Notes: generated from the sequence alone by a model not told the origin. A DNA stretch of 61,185 nucleotides from Rubrivivax sp. (GCA_022842305.1 JALHPY010000010.1:1-61185); one strand, 5' to 3'. Shown: positions 7,954 through 17,144, numbered from the stretch's first letter. Program-made: numbers and translations.

Positions 7954-8592
7954 ATGGACCTGCTCAAGCCGCTGATCGCACTGCTGGCAATCGTCAATCC
8001 GATCGGCGTCGTGCCCTTCTTCATCCACTTCACGCAGAACTTCACCAGCGCCCAGCGTCGGCAGACCATTCGCGTGGCCTCGTTCACCGCCTTTGTGGTG
8101 ATCGCGCTCAGCGCCGTGGCCGGGCTGAAGATCATCGAGTTCTTCGGCATCACGCTGGCCTCGTTCCAGGTGGGCGGCGGCACGCTGCTGCTGATCAGTT
8201 CGCTGGCTATGCTCAACGCCCAGCCGGCCGAAAGCAAACCCAGTGACGTGAGCGATGGTCAGGAGAAGCTGGATGCCGGCGCCAGCATCGCGGTGGTGCC
8301 GCTGACCATCCCGCTGCTCACCGGGCCGGCGACAATCTCGACCATGGTCATCTACGCCGAGAAGACGCGCCATCTATGGGAGCTGGCGGTGCTGGTGGGC
8401 TACGGCGTGGTCATCGGCCTGATCACCTACATCGTGTTCACGGCTTCGGGGCGCATTGCCCGCGTGCTGGGCCGCACCGGCATCAACGTGATGACGCGCC
8501 TGATGGGCCTTATGCTGGCGGCGATGGCGGTGGAACTGCTGGCCGACGGCCTGGGCAAGCTGTTTCCGGTGCTGGGGACGCCGCAGCCATGA
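7954..8592 (+). CDS. MarC-family integral membrane protein
   Basis: A 212-residue inner-membrane protein of the MarC/UPF0056 family with six predicted helices. Helix 1 is LLKPLIALLAIVNPIGVVPFFIHFT, the signature NP-G motif. The middle has GGGTLLLISSLAML, and the second half has AVVPLTIPLLTGPATISTMVIY, the repeated Pro-Gly motif. Function of the family is not established; an early link to multiple antibiotic resistance was not upheld. ATG 7954 was chosen since upstream in-frame codons encode no hydrophobic or conserved sequence. The stop overlaps the next start. Confidence 0.9.
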   Translation: MDLLKPLIALLAIVNPIGVVPFFIHFTQNFTSAQRRQTIRVASFTAFVVIALSAVAGLKIIEFFGITLASFQVGGGTLLLISSLAMLNAQPAESKPSDVSDGQEKLDAGASIAVVPLTIPLLTGPATISTMVIYAEKTRHLWELAVLVGYGVVIGLITYIVFTASGRIARVLGRTGINVMTRLMGLMLAAMAVELLADGLGKLFPVLGTPQP

Positions 8593-10211
8593 GTGCCGAC
8601 GCACCCGTCTTCGACTTCATCGTCGTCGGCGCCGGCACCGCCGGCTGCCTGCTGGCCAACCGGCTGTCGGCCGACCCGCACTGCCGCGTGCTGCTGGTCG
8701 AGGCCGGCGGGCGCGACGACTACCACTGGATCCACATCCCGGTGGGTTACCTGTACTGCATCGGCAACCCGCGCACCGACTGGCTGTACTTCACCGAGCC
8801 CGACGCCGGCCTCAACGGCCGCAAGCTGCGCTACCCGCGCGGCAAGGTGCTGGGCGGCTGCAGCAGCATCAACGGCATGATCTACATGCGCGGCCAGGCG
8901 CGCGACTACGACGGCTGGGCCGAGGCCGCGGACGACCTGGCCTGGCGCTGGGACCAGTGCCTGCCGCACTTCATGCGGCACGAGGACCACTGGCGCGGCG
9001 CCGATGCGCACCACGGCGCCGGCAATGAATGGCGGGTCGAGCGCCAGCGCCTGAGCTGGGAGATCCTGGACGCCTTTGCCGCGGCCGCGTGCGAGGCCGG
9101 CATCCCGGCCACCGATGACTTCAACCGCGGCAACAACGAAGGCGTGGGCTATTTCGAGGTCAACCAGCGCACGGGCGTGCGCTGGAACACCTCCAAGGCC
9201 TTTCTGCGCCCGGCGCAGGGCCGGCCCAACCTGCGGGTGATGACGGGCCTGCAGGTGACGCGCGTGCTGCTCGAGCAGGGCCGCGCCACGGGCGTCGAAG
9301 TGCAGCCGGTGCAGGGCGGAGCGGCGCAGGCGCTGCGTGCCGCGCGCGAGGTGGTGCTGTGCGCCGGCGCCATCGGCACGCCGCAGATCCTGCAGCTGTC
9401 GGGGGTGGGGCCGGGGCCGCTGCTGCAGCAGCTGGGCATCCCGGTGCTGCACGACATGCCCGGCGTCGGCGCCAACCTGCAGGACCACCTGCAGATCCGC
9501 GCGGTGTTCGAGGTCGAGGGCGTGAAGACGCTCAACCGCATCGTGCACGCGCCCTTCGGCAAGGCCGGCATCGCGCTCGAATACCTGCTGCGGCGCAGCG
9601 GGCCCATGAGCATGGCGCCGTCGCAGCTGGGGGCTTTCACGCGCAGCACGCCGGCGCAGGCCTGGCCCAACGTCGAGTACCACGTGCAGCCGCTGTCGCT
9701 GGACGCCTTCGGCGAGCCGCTGCACCGTGCCAACGCCTTCACCGCCAGCGTCTGCAACCTCAACCCCGATTCGCGCGGCACGGTGCAGATCCGCTCGCCG
9801 CGGCCGCAGGACGCGCCGCTGATCAAGCCCAACTACCTGTCCACCGAGTCCGACCGCCTGGTGGCCGCAGACTCATTGCGCCTGACGCGGCGCATCGTGG
9901 GCATGCCGGCGCTGGCACGCTTTCGGCCGCGCGAGCTCAAGCCCGGCCTGCAGTTCCAGAGCGACGAAGAACTGGCGCGCCTGGCCGGCGACATCGGCAC
10001 CACCATCTTCCACCCCGTGGGCACCTGCCGCATGGGCCGCGCGGGCGCGCCGGGCGCGGTGGTGGACGCGCGGCTGCGCGTGCAGGGCCTGCAAGGCCTG
10101 CGCATCGCCGACGCCAGCATCATGCCCAGCATCACCAGCGGCAACACCAACTCCCCCGTGCTGATGATTGCCGAGCGCGCCGCGCAGTGGTTGGCAGCGG
10201 CCCCGGCCTGA
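8589..10211 (+). CDS. GMC-family FAD-dependent oxidoreductase (choline dehydrogenase-like)
   Basis: 540 residues of the glucose-methanol-choline oxidoreductase family, oxidising an alcohol with FAD. The dinucleotide loop FIVVGAGTAGCLLANRLS starts near residue 9. GMC signature 1 is KVLGGCSSINGMIYMRG, and signature 2 is GAIGTPQILQLSGVG. The C-terminal part holds the catalytic His in HPVGTCRMG and the FAD-closing GNTNSPVLMIAERAA. There is no signal peptide, so it is probably cytoplasmic or membrane-associated. The start ATG overlaps the marC stop. No betaine genes are nearby, so the substrate is left open. Confidence 0.92.
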   Translation: MSADAPVFDFIVVGAGTAGCLLANRLSADPHCRVLLVEAGGRDDYHWIHIPVGYLYCIGNPRTDWLYFTEPDAGLNGRKLRYPRGKVLGGCSSINGMIYMRGQARDYDGWAEAADDLAWRWDQCLPHFMRHEDHWRGADAHHGAGNEWRVERQRLSWEILDAFAAAACEAGIPATDDFNRGNNEGVGYFEVNQRTGVRWNTSKAFLRPAQGRPNLRVMTGLQVTRVLLEQGRATGVEVQPVQGGAAQALRAAREVVLCAGAIGTPQILQLSGVGPGPLLQQLGIPVLHDMPGVGANLQDHLQIRAVFEVEGVKTLNRIVHAPFGKAGIALEYLLRRSGPMSMAPSQLGAFTRSTPAQAWPNVEYHVQPLSLDAFGEPLHRANAFTASVCNLNPDSRGTVQIRSPRPQDAPLIKPNYLSTESDRLVAADSLRLTRRIVGMPALARFRPRELKPGLQFQSDEELARLAGDIGTTIFHPVGTCRMGRAGAPGAVVDARLRVQGLQGLRIADASIMPSITSGNTNSPVLMIAERAAQWLAAAPA

Positions 10212-10566
10212 AGGGAAAGCCCTGATGCGCTCATGGCTTGCTGCGCCTACATTCGCGGCCAACCGCGGGTTCGGGTGGGCGTCCATGGCGCACCGCCAGG
10301 GCCCAGCGGGGGGTCTGAGGAGACAGCCAGGCAGGCGAGCAGTAGGTGCCGAACCCGGACGGACAGACGAGGCGCCGCCAACAGGCGCCCGGGCTGAAGC
10401 GACAAGTACCAAGAATGACCGCCGCCAGACGAGCGGCAGTGCCCAGGAAGGCGTCGCGGTGCGGCGCCTTTCCTTTTGGTGCGTGCCGGCCTGCACGCCG
10501 CCGCCGTCCGCGGCAGCCGCGCATGCGGCGTAGCATGCGGTTTGTCGCTGCGGCAGGAAACCAGGC
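10212..10566 (+). other. Structured intergenic region, candidate small RNA or long 3' UTR
   Basis: 355 nt with no coding frame I trust. On the plus strand it can fold into nested hairpins: GGGTTCGG near 10269 with CCGAACCC near 10352, enclosing TGGCG-CAC-CGCCA and GTCT-GAGG-AGAC. Further along are GGCGCC-N7-GGCGCC and GCCGC-N7-GCGGC, and the region ends in a terminator-like hairpin. No known RNA family motif (RNase P, 4.5S, tmRNA, cobalamin or TPP) could be matched. At this GC content stems arise easily, so confidence is low. Confidence 0.35.
10445..10477 (+). terminator. Terminator-like hairpin before the HDOD gene
   Basis: AGGAAGGCG pairs with CGCC(T)TTCCT, with one extra T on the right arm, and is followed by a short T-run. 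It would end transcription from the GMC gene or from a small RNA in the preceding region. Confidence 0.5.
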
Positions 10567-11388
10567 ATGTCCGTGAACCCCGAACTTCGATCCCTGGAGA
10601 TCGACATCCCGGCGCAGCCGCAGTCGCTGGTGCAGCTGTCGTTGCTGCTGGCCGACGACGACATCAACCTGCAGGCGGCGGCCGCGCTCATCGAAACCGA
10701 CATGGCCCTGGCCGCAGCGGTGATGAAGGCCGTCAACTCCTCGCTGTACGGCCTTAAGGGCCGGGTGCAGAGCGTGCACCAGGCGATCTCGTACCTGGGC
10801 ATGCGCGAGGTCGCGGCCATCACCTTCGAAATGGGCCTGCGCGCCGCCTTCCCGCCCGCGGCCGAGCTCGAACCGCTGTGGGCCCGCGCGGGGCGGCGCG
10901 GGTTGCTGATGGGCCGGCTGGCGGCGCGCCTGTCGCTGGACGCCTGGGGTGCGCACTCGGCCGGGCTGTTTGAAGAATGCGGCAAGGCGGTGCTGTTCCG
11001 CCATGCCTCCGACCACTACAGCGCCATGCTGCGCGCCGCGCGCGACGACGGCGAGCTGGTGCTGCTCGAACACGCCGGCTTTGGCGTCAGCCACGACGCG
11101 CTGGGCGCCGCGCTGTGCGAAAGCTGGGGCCTGGGTGCGGCGGCGGTGGCCAGCGTGCGCCACCATGTGCAGGCGCAGGCCACCTGGCGCCTGCCCGAGC
11201 AGACGCCCAAGCGCGCGATTTCGGCGCTGTCGGTCATCGTCAACGGCCTCGAAGGCGATCTGGACACCCTGGACGAGGCCGCCATGGCGGTCGCCCCGCA
11301 GGCCGAGCTGGACGCCACGCTGCTGCTGCGCGCGGCACGCCAGACGCGTGAGGAGCTGGACAACGCCATTGCCAACGGCCGCGACTGA
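10567..11388 (+). CDS. HDOD-domain protein
   Basis: A 273-residue protein made almost wholly of one HDOD domain, a HD-related fold without the full metal-binding HD set. Residues 20-210 contain LAAAVMKAVNSSLYGLKGRVQSVHQAISYLGMREV, the usual HDOD entry segment (given as a run of motifs, not one unit). The helix LFEECGKAVLFRH follows, where a true HD phosphohydrolase would keep two metal ligands. HDOD proteins act as signalling scaffolds in c-di-GMP, stress or motility circuits. A ribosome-binding AGGAAA precedes the ATG. Confidence 0.85.
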   Translation: MSVNPELRSLEIDIPAQPQSLVQLSLLLADDDINLQAAAALIETDMALAAAVMKAVNSSLYGLKGRVQSVHQAISYLGMREVAAITFEMGLRAAFPPAAELEPLWARAGRRGLLMGRLAARLSLDAWGAHSAGLFEECGKAVLFRHASDHYSAMLRAARDDGELVLLEHAGFGVSHDALGAALCESWGLGAAAVASVRHHVQAQATWRLPEQTPKRAISALSVIVNGLEGDLDTLDEAAMAVAPQAELDATLLLRAARQTREELDNAIANGRD

Positions 11389-11489
11389 GACGCCAGCCTG
11401 AGGGAAGTCCTGCTGTCGCTGCAGAGCCACATTGATTAGCCTCCTTCTTTCAAGCTGACCTATCCGGGCCTTGCCGCCCCCTACACCCC

Positions 11490-13184
11490 ATGGCCACCAA
11501 GATCGACCCCGATTCGCTTGCCCTGCAACGCCTTTACCACTGGGAAAAGACCGCCCCCGACCGTGTGGCGCTGACGCAGCCCATGGGTGGCGGCGCGGTG
11601 CGCGACTTCACCTGGCGCGAGGTGCTCGACCAGTCGCGCCGCATGGCCGCGCACCTGCGCAGCCTGGGCCTGCAGCCCGGCGACAAGGTGGCGCTGATCT
11701 CCAAGAACACCGCGCACTGGATGATGAGCGACTTCGCCATCTGGCTGGCCGGCTGCGTCTCGGTGCCGCTGTATCCCACGCTGGCGGCGGGCACCATCCG
11801 TCAGATCCTCGAGCACAGCGAATCCAAGCTGCTGTTCGTCGGCAAACTCGACGGCTGGGCGGGCATGAAGCCCGGCGTGCCGGCCGCGCTGCCCTGCATC
11901 AGCCTGCCGCTGGCGCCCGACGACGCGGCCAAGGCCTACCCGCGCTGGGAGGACATCATCGCCAAGACCGAGCCGCTGAAGGGCAACCCGGTGCGGCCGG
12001 CCGACGACCTGGCCACGATCATGTACACCTCGGGCACCACCGGTGCGCCCAAGGGTGTGATGCACAGCTTCGGCACCTTCGCCCTGGCGGTGAAGTTCGG
12101 CCTCACGCGCATCCCGATGTCCGAGCAGTCGCGCATGCTGTCGTACCTGCCGCTGTCGCACGTGGTCGAGCGCGCGCTGGTCGAGCATGGCCTGCTGGCG
12201 CGCTCGATGCACGTCTACTTTGCCGAGAGCCTGGAGACCTTCACCCTTGACCTGCAGCGCGCGCGGCCCACGGTGTTCTTCTCGGTGCCGCGGCTGTGGG
12301 TCAAGTTCCAGCAGGGCGTCAACGCCAAGATGCCGGCCAAGAAGCTGGACCTGATGCTCAAGATCCCCATCCTCGGCGGCATCGTGCGCAAGAAGATCCT
12401 CACCGCGCTGGGGCTGCAGGAATGCGTGTTCGCCGCCGGCGGCGCCGCGCCGATGCCGCTGCAGCTGCTGACCTGGTACGCCAAGCTCGGGCTCAACGTG
12501 GCCGAAGGCTACGGCATGACCGAGAACGTCGGCGCCACCCACATCAGCGACGGCGACCCGGCGAGTTTCGGCACCGTCGGCCGGCCTTACGACGGCGTGC
12601 AGTGCCGCATCGATCCGACCACCGGCGAGATCCAGATCGCCAGCCCCGCCAACATGCTGGGCTACTACAAGGAGCCCGAGCTCACCAAGCAGACCTTCAC
12701 CGACGACGGCTGGCTCAAGACCGGCGACAAGGGTGCGGTGGACGCGCAGGGGCGGCTCAAGATCACCGGCCGGGTGAAGGACTTGTTCAAGACGAGCAAG
12801 GGCAAGTACGTGGCGCCGGCGCCCATCGAAGACCGCCTGGTGATGCACAACGCGCTCGAGGCCTGCTGCGTGACCGGCGCCAACCTGGGTCAGCCGCTGG
12901 CCCTGGCCATGCTCAACATCGACGCCTCCAAGCTCGCCACGCAGCCGGGCGGCCGCGCCGAGCTCGAGGCCTCGCTCATCGCCCACGTCAAGGCCATCAA
13001 CGACACGCTGGACCCGCACGAGCAGCTCGACTGCCTGGTGGTCACGGCCGAGGCCTGGACGGTGGAAAACGACCTGATCACGCCCACCTTCAAGGTCAAG
13101 CGCAACCGCATCGAGGACCTGTTCGCGAAGAACTACGACGCCTGGATCGAGACCCGCAAGACGGTGGTCTGGTACAAGGCCTGA
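11490..13184 (+). CDS. AMP-forming long-chain acyl-CoA synthetase
   Basis: Activates fatty acids to acyl-CoA via an acyl-adenylate. It has 564 residues of the ANL superfamily, close to the bacterial FadD15 type, shorter than E. coli FadD-like eukaryotic forms. The P-loop is YTSGTTGAPKGVMHS near residue 175. The adenine motif is YGMTENVG. The hinge region has DGWLKTGDKG followed by GRVKDLFKTSKGKYVAP. The region between has LSYLPLSHVVERALVE, the typical L-motif of the long-chain group. It stands alone between an HDOD gene and a convergent small gene. Confidence 0.92.
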   Translation: MATKIDPDSLALQRLYHWEKTAPDRVALTQPMGGGAVRDFTWREVLDQSRRMAAHLRSLGLQPGDKVALISKNTAHWMMSDFAIWLAGCVSVPLYPTLAAGTIRQILEHSESKLLFVGKLDGWAGMKPGVPAALPCISLPLAPDDAAKAYPRWEDIIAKTEPLKGNPVRPADDLATIMYTSGTTGAPKGVMHSFGTFALAVKFGLTRIPMSEQSRMLSYLPLSHVVERALVEHGLLARSMHVYFAESLETFTLDLQRARPTVFFSVPRLWVKFQQGVNAKMPAKKLDLMLKIPILGGIVRKKILTALGLQECVFAAGGAAPMPLQLLTWYAKLGLNVAEGYGMTENVGATHISDGDPASFGTVGRPYDGVQCRIDPTTGEIQIASPANMLGYYKEPELTKQTFTDDGWLKTGDKGAVDAQGRLKITGRVKDLFKTSKGKYVAPAPIEDRLVMHNALEACCVTGANLGQPLALAMLNIDASKLATQPGGRAELEASLIAHVKAINDTLDPHEQLDCLVVTAEAWTVENDLITPTFKVKRNRIEDLFAKNYDAWIETRKTVVWYKA

Positions 13185-13236
13185 GCAGAAGGCGGCAGGA
13201 AGCTGCTGCGCGGCCCGAACGGGCGCCTGCGGCCGC

Positions 13237-13710
13237 TCAGCGCGAGGCGGCCGGGGCGGCCGGGGCGGCCGCTGAAGCCGCCGGGTGCGGCACCGGCACC
13301 ATCACGCCGGTGGCCAGGGGGATCTCTTCGCTCACGACGATGTTCTGCACAAAGTAGCGGGTCTCGCCGAAGCAGCTGCCGGGCAGGCCCACCTTTTCGG
13401 CGTAGTGCAGCGACACGCGCTTGCCCATGGCCTGGGTGATGCGCGCCGCCACGGCGTCGTCGTGCACGGTGAACAAGAACTTCTCGGGCGTCGAGCCGGG
13501 CAGCGAGACCATGGCCAGCTCGCCCTCCCAGGTCTTGCACACCCAGCCCTTGTGCGACAGCTTCTGTACCCAGCCGGCGCGGTCGCCGGTGGAATAGCTC
13601 CAGCTCATTGCGGCCCAGAAGTACAGCGCCACCAGCAGGGCCAGCGCGAGCAGGGACAGGACGACGCGTTTGAGCATGACGGGCAAAGGGCTTGGAGGCG
13701 AAGCGGTCAT
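13237..13710 (-). CDS. Hypothetical membrane-anchored protein
   Basis: 157 residues with an N-terminal signal anchor (LKRVVLSLLALALLVALYFWAA) and a small periplasmic domain containing WVCKTWEGELAMV and GSCFGETRYFVQNIVVSEE. The two Cys could pair. It ends in an Ala/Pro-rich tail. Homologous small proteins are widespread in Burkholderiales but have no known function. ATG 13677 (MLKRV) would give a 146-residue form and fits the anchor better; neither start has a strong ribosome-binding site. It converges with the acyl-CoA synthetase and lies downstream of the polyamine-binding protein gene, 44 nt from its stop. Confidence 0.65.
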   Translation of the reverse strand: MTASPPSPLPVMLKRVVLSLLALALLVALYFWAAMSWSYSTGDRAGWVQKLSHKGWVCKTWEGELAMVSLPGSTPEKFLFTVHDDAVAARITQAMGKRVSLHYAEKVGLPGSCFGETRYFVQNIVVSEEIPLATGVMVPVPHPAASAAAPAAPAASR

Positions 13711-13754
13711 TATCGCGGCCGCCCGCCCGCCTGCCCGCCGCCGCGCTACTTGGG

Positions 13755-14870
13755 CTACTTGGTATTGGCCTTGAAGCCCGTGAAGATGCGCGTCTGCACG
13801 CGCCGGATGTCCTGCGGCACGGCGTCGGGGCTGGTCAGCTTCTTCAGGTCGGCCGGCGACAGGAAGATGGTCGGGTTCTCGGCCACTTCCTTCTTGACGA
13901 ACTTCTTCGAAGCCAGGTTGGGGTTGGCGTAGAACACCTTGTTCGTCAGCGACGCGTGCACCTCGGGGCGCAGGATGTAGTTGATGAACTTGTGCGCGTT
14001 GGCCACGTTGGGCGCGTCCTTGGGGATGGCCATGGTGTCGAAGAACAGCGTGGCGCCGCGCTCGGGGATCAGCGCCTGGATGTCGTGGCCGCTCTTGGTT
14101 TCCAGCGCGCGCTGGCGCGCGATGTTGATGTCACCCGAATAGCCCATCACCACGCACAGCTGGCCGGAGGCCAGGTCGTTGATGTAGCCCGATGACGAGA
14201 AGCGCGTGATGAACGGGCGCGCCTTCCCCAGCACCTCCTTGGCCGCGTCGTAGTCCTTGGCCACCTTGCTGTACGGCTCCTTGCCGGCGTAGATCATCGC
14301 CACCGGCATCACTTCGCTGGCCGAGTCGAGCAGGTTGATGCCGCAGGACTTGAGCTTGCTGGCGTATTCGGGCTTGAAGATCAGGTCCCAGGGGTTGGCC
14401 GGCAGCGGCGTGGCGCCCAGTGCCGCCTTCACCTTGCCGGCGTTGATGCCCACCGTGACATAGCCCCACAGCCAGTCCACCAGGTACTCGTTGCCCGGGT
14501 CGATCGCGGCCAGCTTCTCCAGCAGCGCCGGGTCGAGGTTGCCCCAGTTGCTGAGCTGCTTGCGGTCGAGCTTCTGGAACAGGCCGCCGGCGATCTGCGT
14601 CTTGGCGAAATGCGCGCTGGGCACGACGATGTCGTAGCCGGTCTTGCCGGCCACCAGCTTGGCCTGCAGGATCTCGTTGTTGTCGTAGTTGTCGTAGCGG
14701 ACCTTGATGCCGGTCTCTTTCTCGAAGTTCTTGAGGGTGTCGTCGGCGATGTAGTCCGACCAGTTGTAGATGTTCAGCACCTTGGAATCGGCGGCCAGCG
14801 CGGTGCCGGCGGCCGCCGCGGCCAGGCCGGCGGCGAGCAGGGTGGTGACAAGACGGAGGGGCTTGGACAT
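13755..14870 (-). CDS. Periplasmic polyamine-binding protein (PotF type)
   Basis: A 371-residue solute-binding protein for an ABC importer of putrescine or spermidine. A Sec signal peptide ends near residue 27 (AAAAAGTALAADSK). The mature chain begins KVLNIYNWSDYIADDT, the hallmark of PotD/PotF. Later conserved segments are TGYDIVVPSAHF and DWLWGYVTVGINAGKV, with the ligand-pocket region VMGYSGDINIARQ. No permease or ATPase gene of the transporter is adjacent, so the partner must be elsewhere or the protein is an orphan. It is divergent from nnrU with 125 nt between starts. Confidence 0.9.
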   Translation of the reverse strand: MSKPLRLVTTLLAAGLAAAAAGTALAADSKVLNIYNWSDYIADDTLKNFEKETGIKVRYDNYDNNEILQAKLVAGKTGYDIVVPSAHFAKTQIAGGLFQKLDRKQLSNWGNLDPALLEKLAAIDPGNEYLVDWLWGYVTVGINAGKVKAALGATPLPANPWDLIFKPEYASKLKSCGINLLDSASEVMPVAMIYAGKEPYSKVAKDYDAAKEVLGKARPFITRFSSSGYINDLASGQLCVVMGYSGDINIARQRALETKSGHDIQALIPERGATLFFDTMAIPKDAPNVANAHKFINYILRPEVHASLTNKVFYANPNLASKKFVKKEVAENPTIFLSPADLKKLTSPDAVPQDIRRVQTRIFTGFKANTK

Positions 14871-14995
14871 GGCGGAGGGTCTTTCCGGAGGTTGAAACGG
14901 GACCAGCGCTCAACGCGCGACGCGGAATTGTGGCCGACCGCCAGGGGCCTTGGCTGCCGGCGCCACAATGCCGCCACCACCTGTGGAGTTGCCCC

Positions 14996-15577
14996 ATGAC
15001 CTTGCTGATCGCCGGCCTCTTGCTGTTTCTGGGCATCCACTCGGTGCGCATCTTCGGCGAGGGCCCGCGCACGCAGATGCGCGCCCGCCTGGGCGAGAAC
15101 GGCTACAAGGGCCTGTACTCGCTGCTGTCGCTGGCCGGCTTCGTGCTGCTGATCTACGGCTATGGCGCGGCGCGCCTGGAGCCCACGGTGCTGTGGGCCT
15201 CGCCCACCTGGACGCGCCACCTGGCCGCGCTGCTCACGCTGCCGGCCTTCGTGCTGCTGGTGGCTGCCTACGTGCCGGGCAATCTGTTCAAGTCGCGCCT
15301 GCACCACCCCATGATCCTGGGCGTCAAGACCTGGGCACTGGCGCACCTGCTGGCCAACAACACGCTGGCCGACCTGCTGCTGTTCGGCGGCTTCCTGGCC
15401 TGGGGTGTGCTGGCCTTCATCGCCGCGCGCAAGCGCGACCGGGCCGGCCAGGTGGTCTACGCCCCTGGCCGCCTGGTACCGACGCTGGTGACGCTGGCCG
15501 TGGGCCTGGTGGCCTGGGCCGGTTTCGCGATGTGGGCCCACACGGCCTGGATCGGCGTGCGGCCTTTCGGCGGCTGA
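14996..15577 (+). CDS. NnrU-family membrane protein
   Basis: 193 residues, five or six transmembrane helices, matching the NnrU family (first linked to nitrite/NO reduction, related to NnrU/MAPEG-like isoprenoid-acting proteins). Landmarks are FLGIHSVRIFGEGPRTQMRA, YGYGAARLEPTVLW, and a LGVKTWALAHLLANNTLAD segment with a conserved His. No nitrite or nitric-oxide reductase gene is in the window, so a denitrification role cannot be inferred. The ATG at 14996 has GGAG at -10 (TGTGGAGTTGCCCC). Confidence 0.85.
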   Translation: MTLLIAGLLLFLGIHSVRIFGEGPRTQMRARLGENGYKGLYSLLSLAGFVLLIYGYGAARLEPTVLWASPTWTRHLAALLTLPAFVLLVAAYVPGNLFKSRLHHPMILGVKTWALAHLLANNTLADLLLFGGFLAWGVLAFIAARKRDRAGQVVYAPGRLVPTLVTLAVGLVAWAGFAMWAHTAWIGVRPFGG

Positions 15578-15711
15578 ACCCCCCATCCCCCCGCCCGGAC
15601 GGGGGTGTCGGCGGCCCCCCCAGAGGGCCCGCCGCGGCCCGACCTAGTGGTGATGGCCCGGCGGCGACGCAGCGCCGACCATGACGGCACCTGATCCCAC
15701 GAGGTGCCGCC

Positions 15712-15939
15712 ATGAACATCCTGTCGCTGCTGACCCTCCGCCAGACCCCGCCTCCCCTGCCGCGCGTGCGGGTGCCCGCGGGCGATGAACAGCCCGCAGC
15801 GGGCTGCGGCTGGTTCGATTCCAGCCACGACCTGCAGACCGGCCTGCTGGTGTGCGAACACAGCGACCCGGCCGCGCTGGCGCGCGAACTGCCGCTGGCG
15901 GCCTGGCTGGACCTGCAGTTGCAGGGCCGCCTGAACTAG
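15712..15939 (+). CDS. Small hypothetical protein
   Basis: 75 residues, MNILSLLTLRQTPPPLPRVR at the start, then a Cys-containing middle (AAGCGWFDSSHDLQTGLLVC) and an acidic-to-leucine-rich end (LARELPLAAWLDLQLQGRLN). GAGGTG sits 9 nt before the ATG. The SSxDLxxGLxVxE-like middle looks like a small conserved family often found in this order, but I cannot name a function. It runs tail to tail into the pirin gene with a 4-nt overlap of stops. Confidence 0.6.
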   Translation: MNILSLLTLRQTPPPLPRVRVPAGDEQPAAGCGWFDSSHDLQTGLLVCEHSDPAALARELPLAAWLDLQLQGRLN

Positions 15940-16790
15940 CCCAGGCGCCCCGCCTGGAAGTCCTGCACCGCCTGCACCAGCTCGGCCTGTGTGTTCATCA
16001 CGAAGGGCCCGTACTGGGCGATGGGTTCGCCCAGCGGCCGGCCAGCCATCAGCAGGGCGCGGGCGCCCTCGGCGCCGGCCTGCAGGCGCACCCCGTCGCT
16101 GCCCGGCGTGTTGGCCAGCAGCGCCATGCGCTGGCGGCGTACCAGGGTGCCGGCGATGCTCAGTTCACCGCGGTAGACGTAGACAAAGGCGTTGTGGCCC
16201 GCTGCCAAGGGCTGCGCCAGTTGTGCGCCCGGCGCCAGGTGGATGTCCAGGTAGAGCGGCTCGGTGGCTGCGCGCTGCACCGCCCCGTCCACGCCCTGGG
16301 CCCGGCCGGCGATGACGCGCAGCTTCACGCCTGCGCCCTGCCACTCGGGCAGCTCGCCCGCGGGGATGTCGCGATACCAGGGCGGGCACAGCTTGTCGCG
16401 CGCCGGCAGGTTGAGCCACAGCTGGAAGCCTTCCATCGCGCCTTCGGCCTGCTCGGGCATCTCGCTGTGGACGATGCCGCGGCCGGCCCTCATCCACTGC
16501 ACGCCGCCGGGTTCCATCAGGCTCTCGTGGCCGGCGCTGTCGCGGTGGCGCATACGGCCCTGCAGCATGTAGGTGATGGTCTCGATGCCGCGGTGCGGGT
16601 GGTCGGGAAAGCCGCCGATGTAGTCGCCCGGGCGCTCGGTGCCGAAGGCGTCGAGCATCAGGAAAGGGTCGAGCCGGCGTTGCAGGTCCTGCGCCAGCAC
16701 CCGCGTCAGGCGTACGCCGGCGCCGTCGCTGGTGGCCTGGCCCTGCACCAGGCGCTCGACGGTGCGCGGGGCGGTGATGGTGTTGTCCAT
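15936..16790 (-). CDS. Pirin-family protein
   Basis: 284 residues with two cupin domains. The N-terminal cupin has the pirin signature PDHPHRGIETITYMLQG, with metal-binding His residues, then GGVQWMRAGRGIVHSEMP with the remaining His and Glu. The C-terminal cupin has HNAFVYVYRGELSIAG. Bacterial pirins often show quercetin dioxygenase activity or act as regulators; the role here is open. The plus-strand DUF427 gene starts 69 nt beyond its start codon, so the region between carries divergent promoters. Confidence 0.92.
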   Translation of the reverse strand: MDNTITAPRTVERLVQGQATSDGAGVRLTRVLAQDLQRRLDPFLMLDAFGTERPGDYIGGFPDHPHRGIETITYMLQGRMRHRDSAGHESLMEPGGVQWMRAGRGIVHSEMPEQAEGAMEGFQLWLNLPARDKLCPPWYRDIPAGELPEWQGAGVKLRVIAGRAQGVDGAVQRAATEPLYLDIHLAPGAQLAQPLAAGHNAFVYVYRGELSIAGTLVRRQRMALLANTPGSDGVRLQAGAEGARALLMAGRPLGEPIAQYGPFVMNTQAELVQAVQDFQAGRLG

Positions 16791-16858
16791 GGGCGCACTC
16801 TAGCGGCGGCGGTGGTAATCTGCCGCGCTCCTGACCCCCAGCCCCGGAGAGCCGCGTC

Positions 16859-17140
16859 ATGAAAGCCGTGTGGAAAGGCAAGGTCGTCGCCGAGAGCAGC
16901 GACACCGTGGTCGTCGAAGGCAACCACTACTTCCCGGCCGGCTCGGTCAGGCCCGAGCACCTGCTGCCCAGCAACACCAAGACCATGTGTTCCTGGAAAG
17001 GCCAGGCCAGCTACTACACGCTGTTCGTCGACGGCGACGCCAACCCCGATGCGGTGTGGACCTACCCCGATCCGAAAGAGGCCGCGGCCCAGATCAAGGG
17101 GCGGCTGGCCTTCTGGAAGGGCGTGCAGGTCGTCGAGTAG
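16859..17140 (+). CDS. DUF427-family protein
   Basis: 93 residues forming one DUF427 domain. Characteristic motifs are NHYFPAGSVRPEHLLPS, TMCSWKGQASYYTLFVDG and the closing TYPDPKEAAAQIKGRLAFWKG (listed as separate motifs). The invariant Cys-Ser-Trp-Lys-Gly is present. Biochemical function of the family is unknown. A CCGGAGAGCC ribosome-binding stretch precedes the ATG. The next gene starts 4 nt after its stop. Confidence 0.92.
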   Translation: MKAVWKGKVVAESSDTVVVEGNHYFPAGSVRPEHLLPSNTKTMCSWKGQASYYTLFVDGDANPDAVWTYPDPKEAAAQIKGRLAFWKGVQVVE

Positions 17141-17144
17141 CCGC

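Noticed and set aside
10300..10345. Possible cobalamin-riboswitch B12 box (GAGGAGACAGCC).
   Set aside because: The flanking sequences and the other conserved boxes of the cobalamin riboswitch are missing, and no B12-related gene follows.
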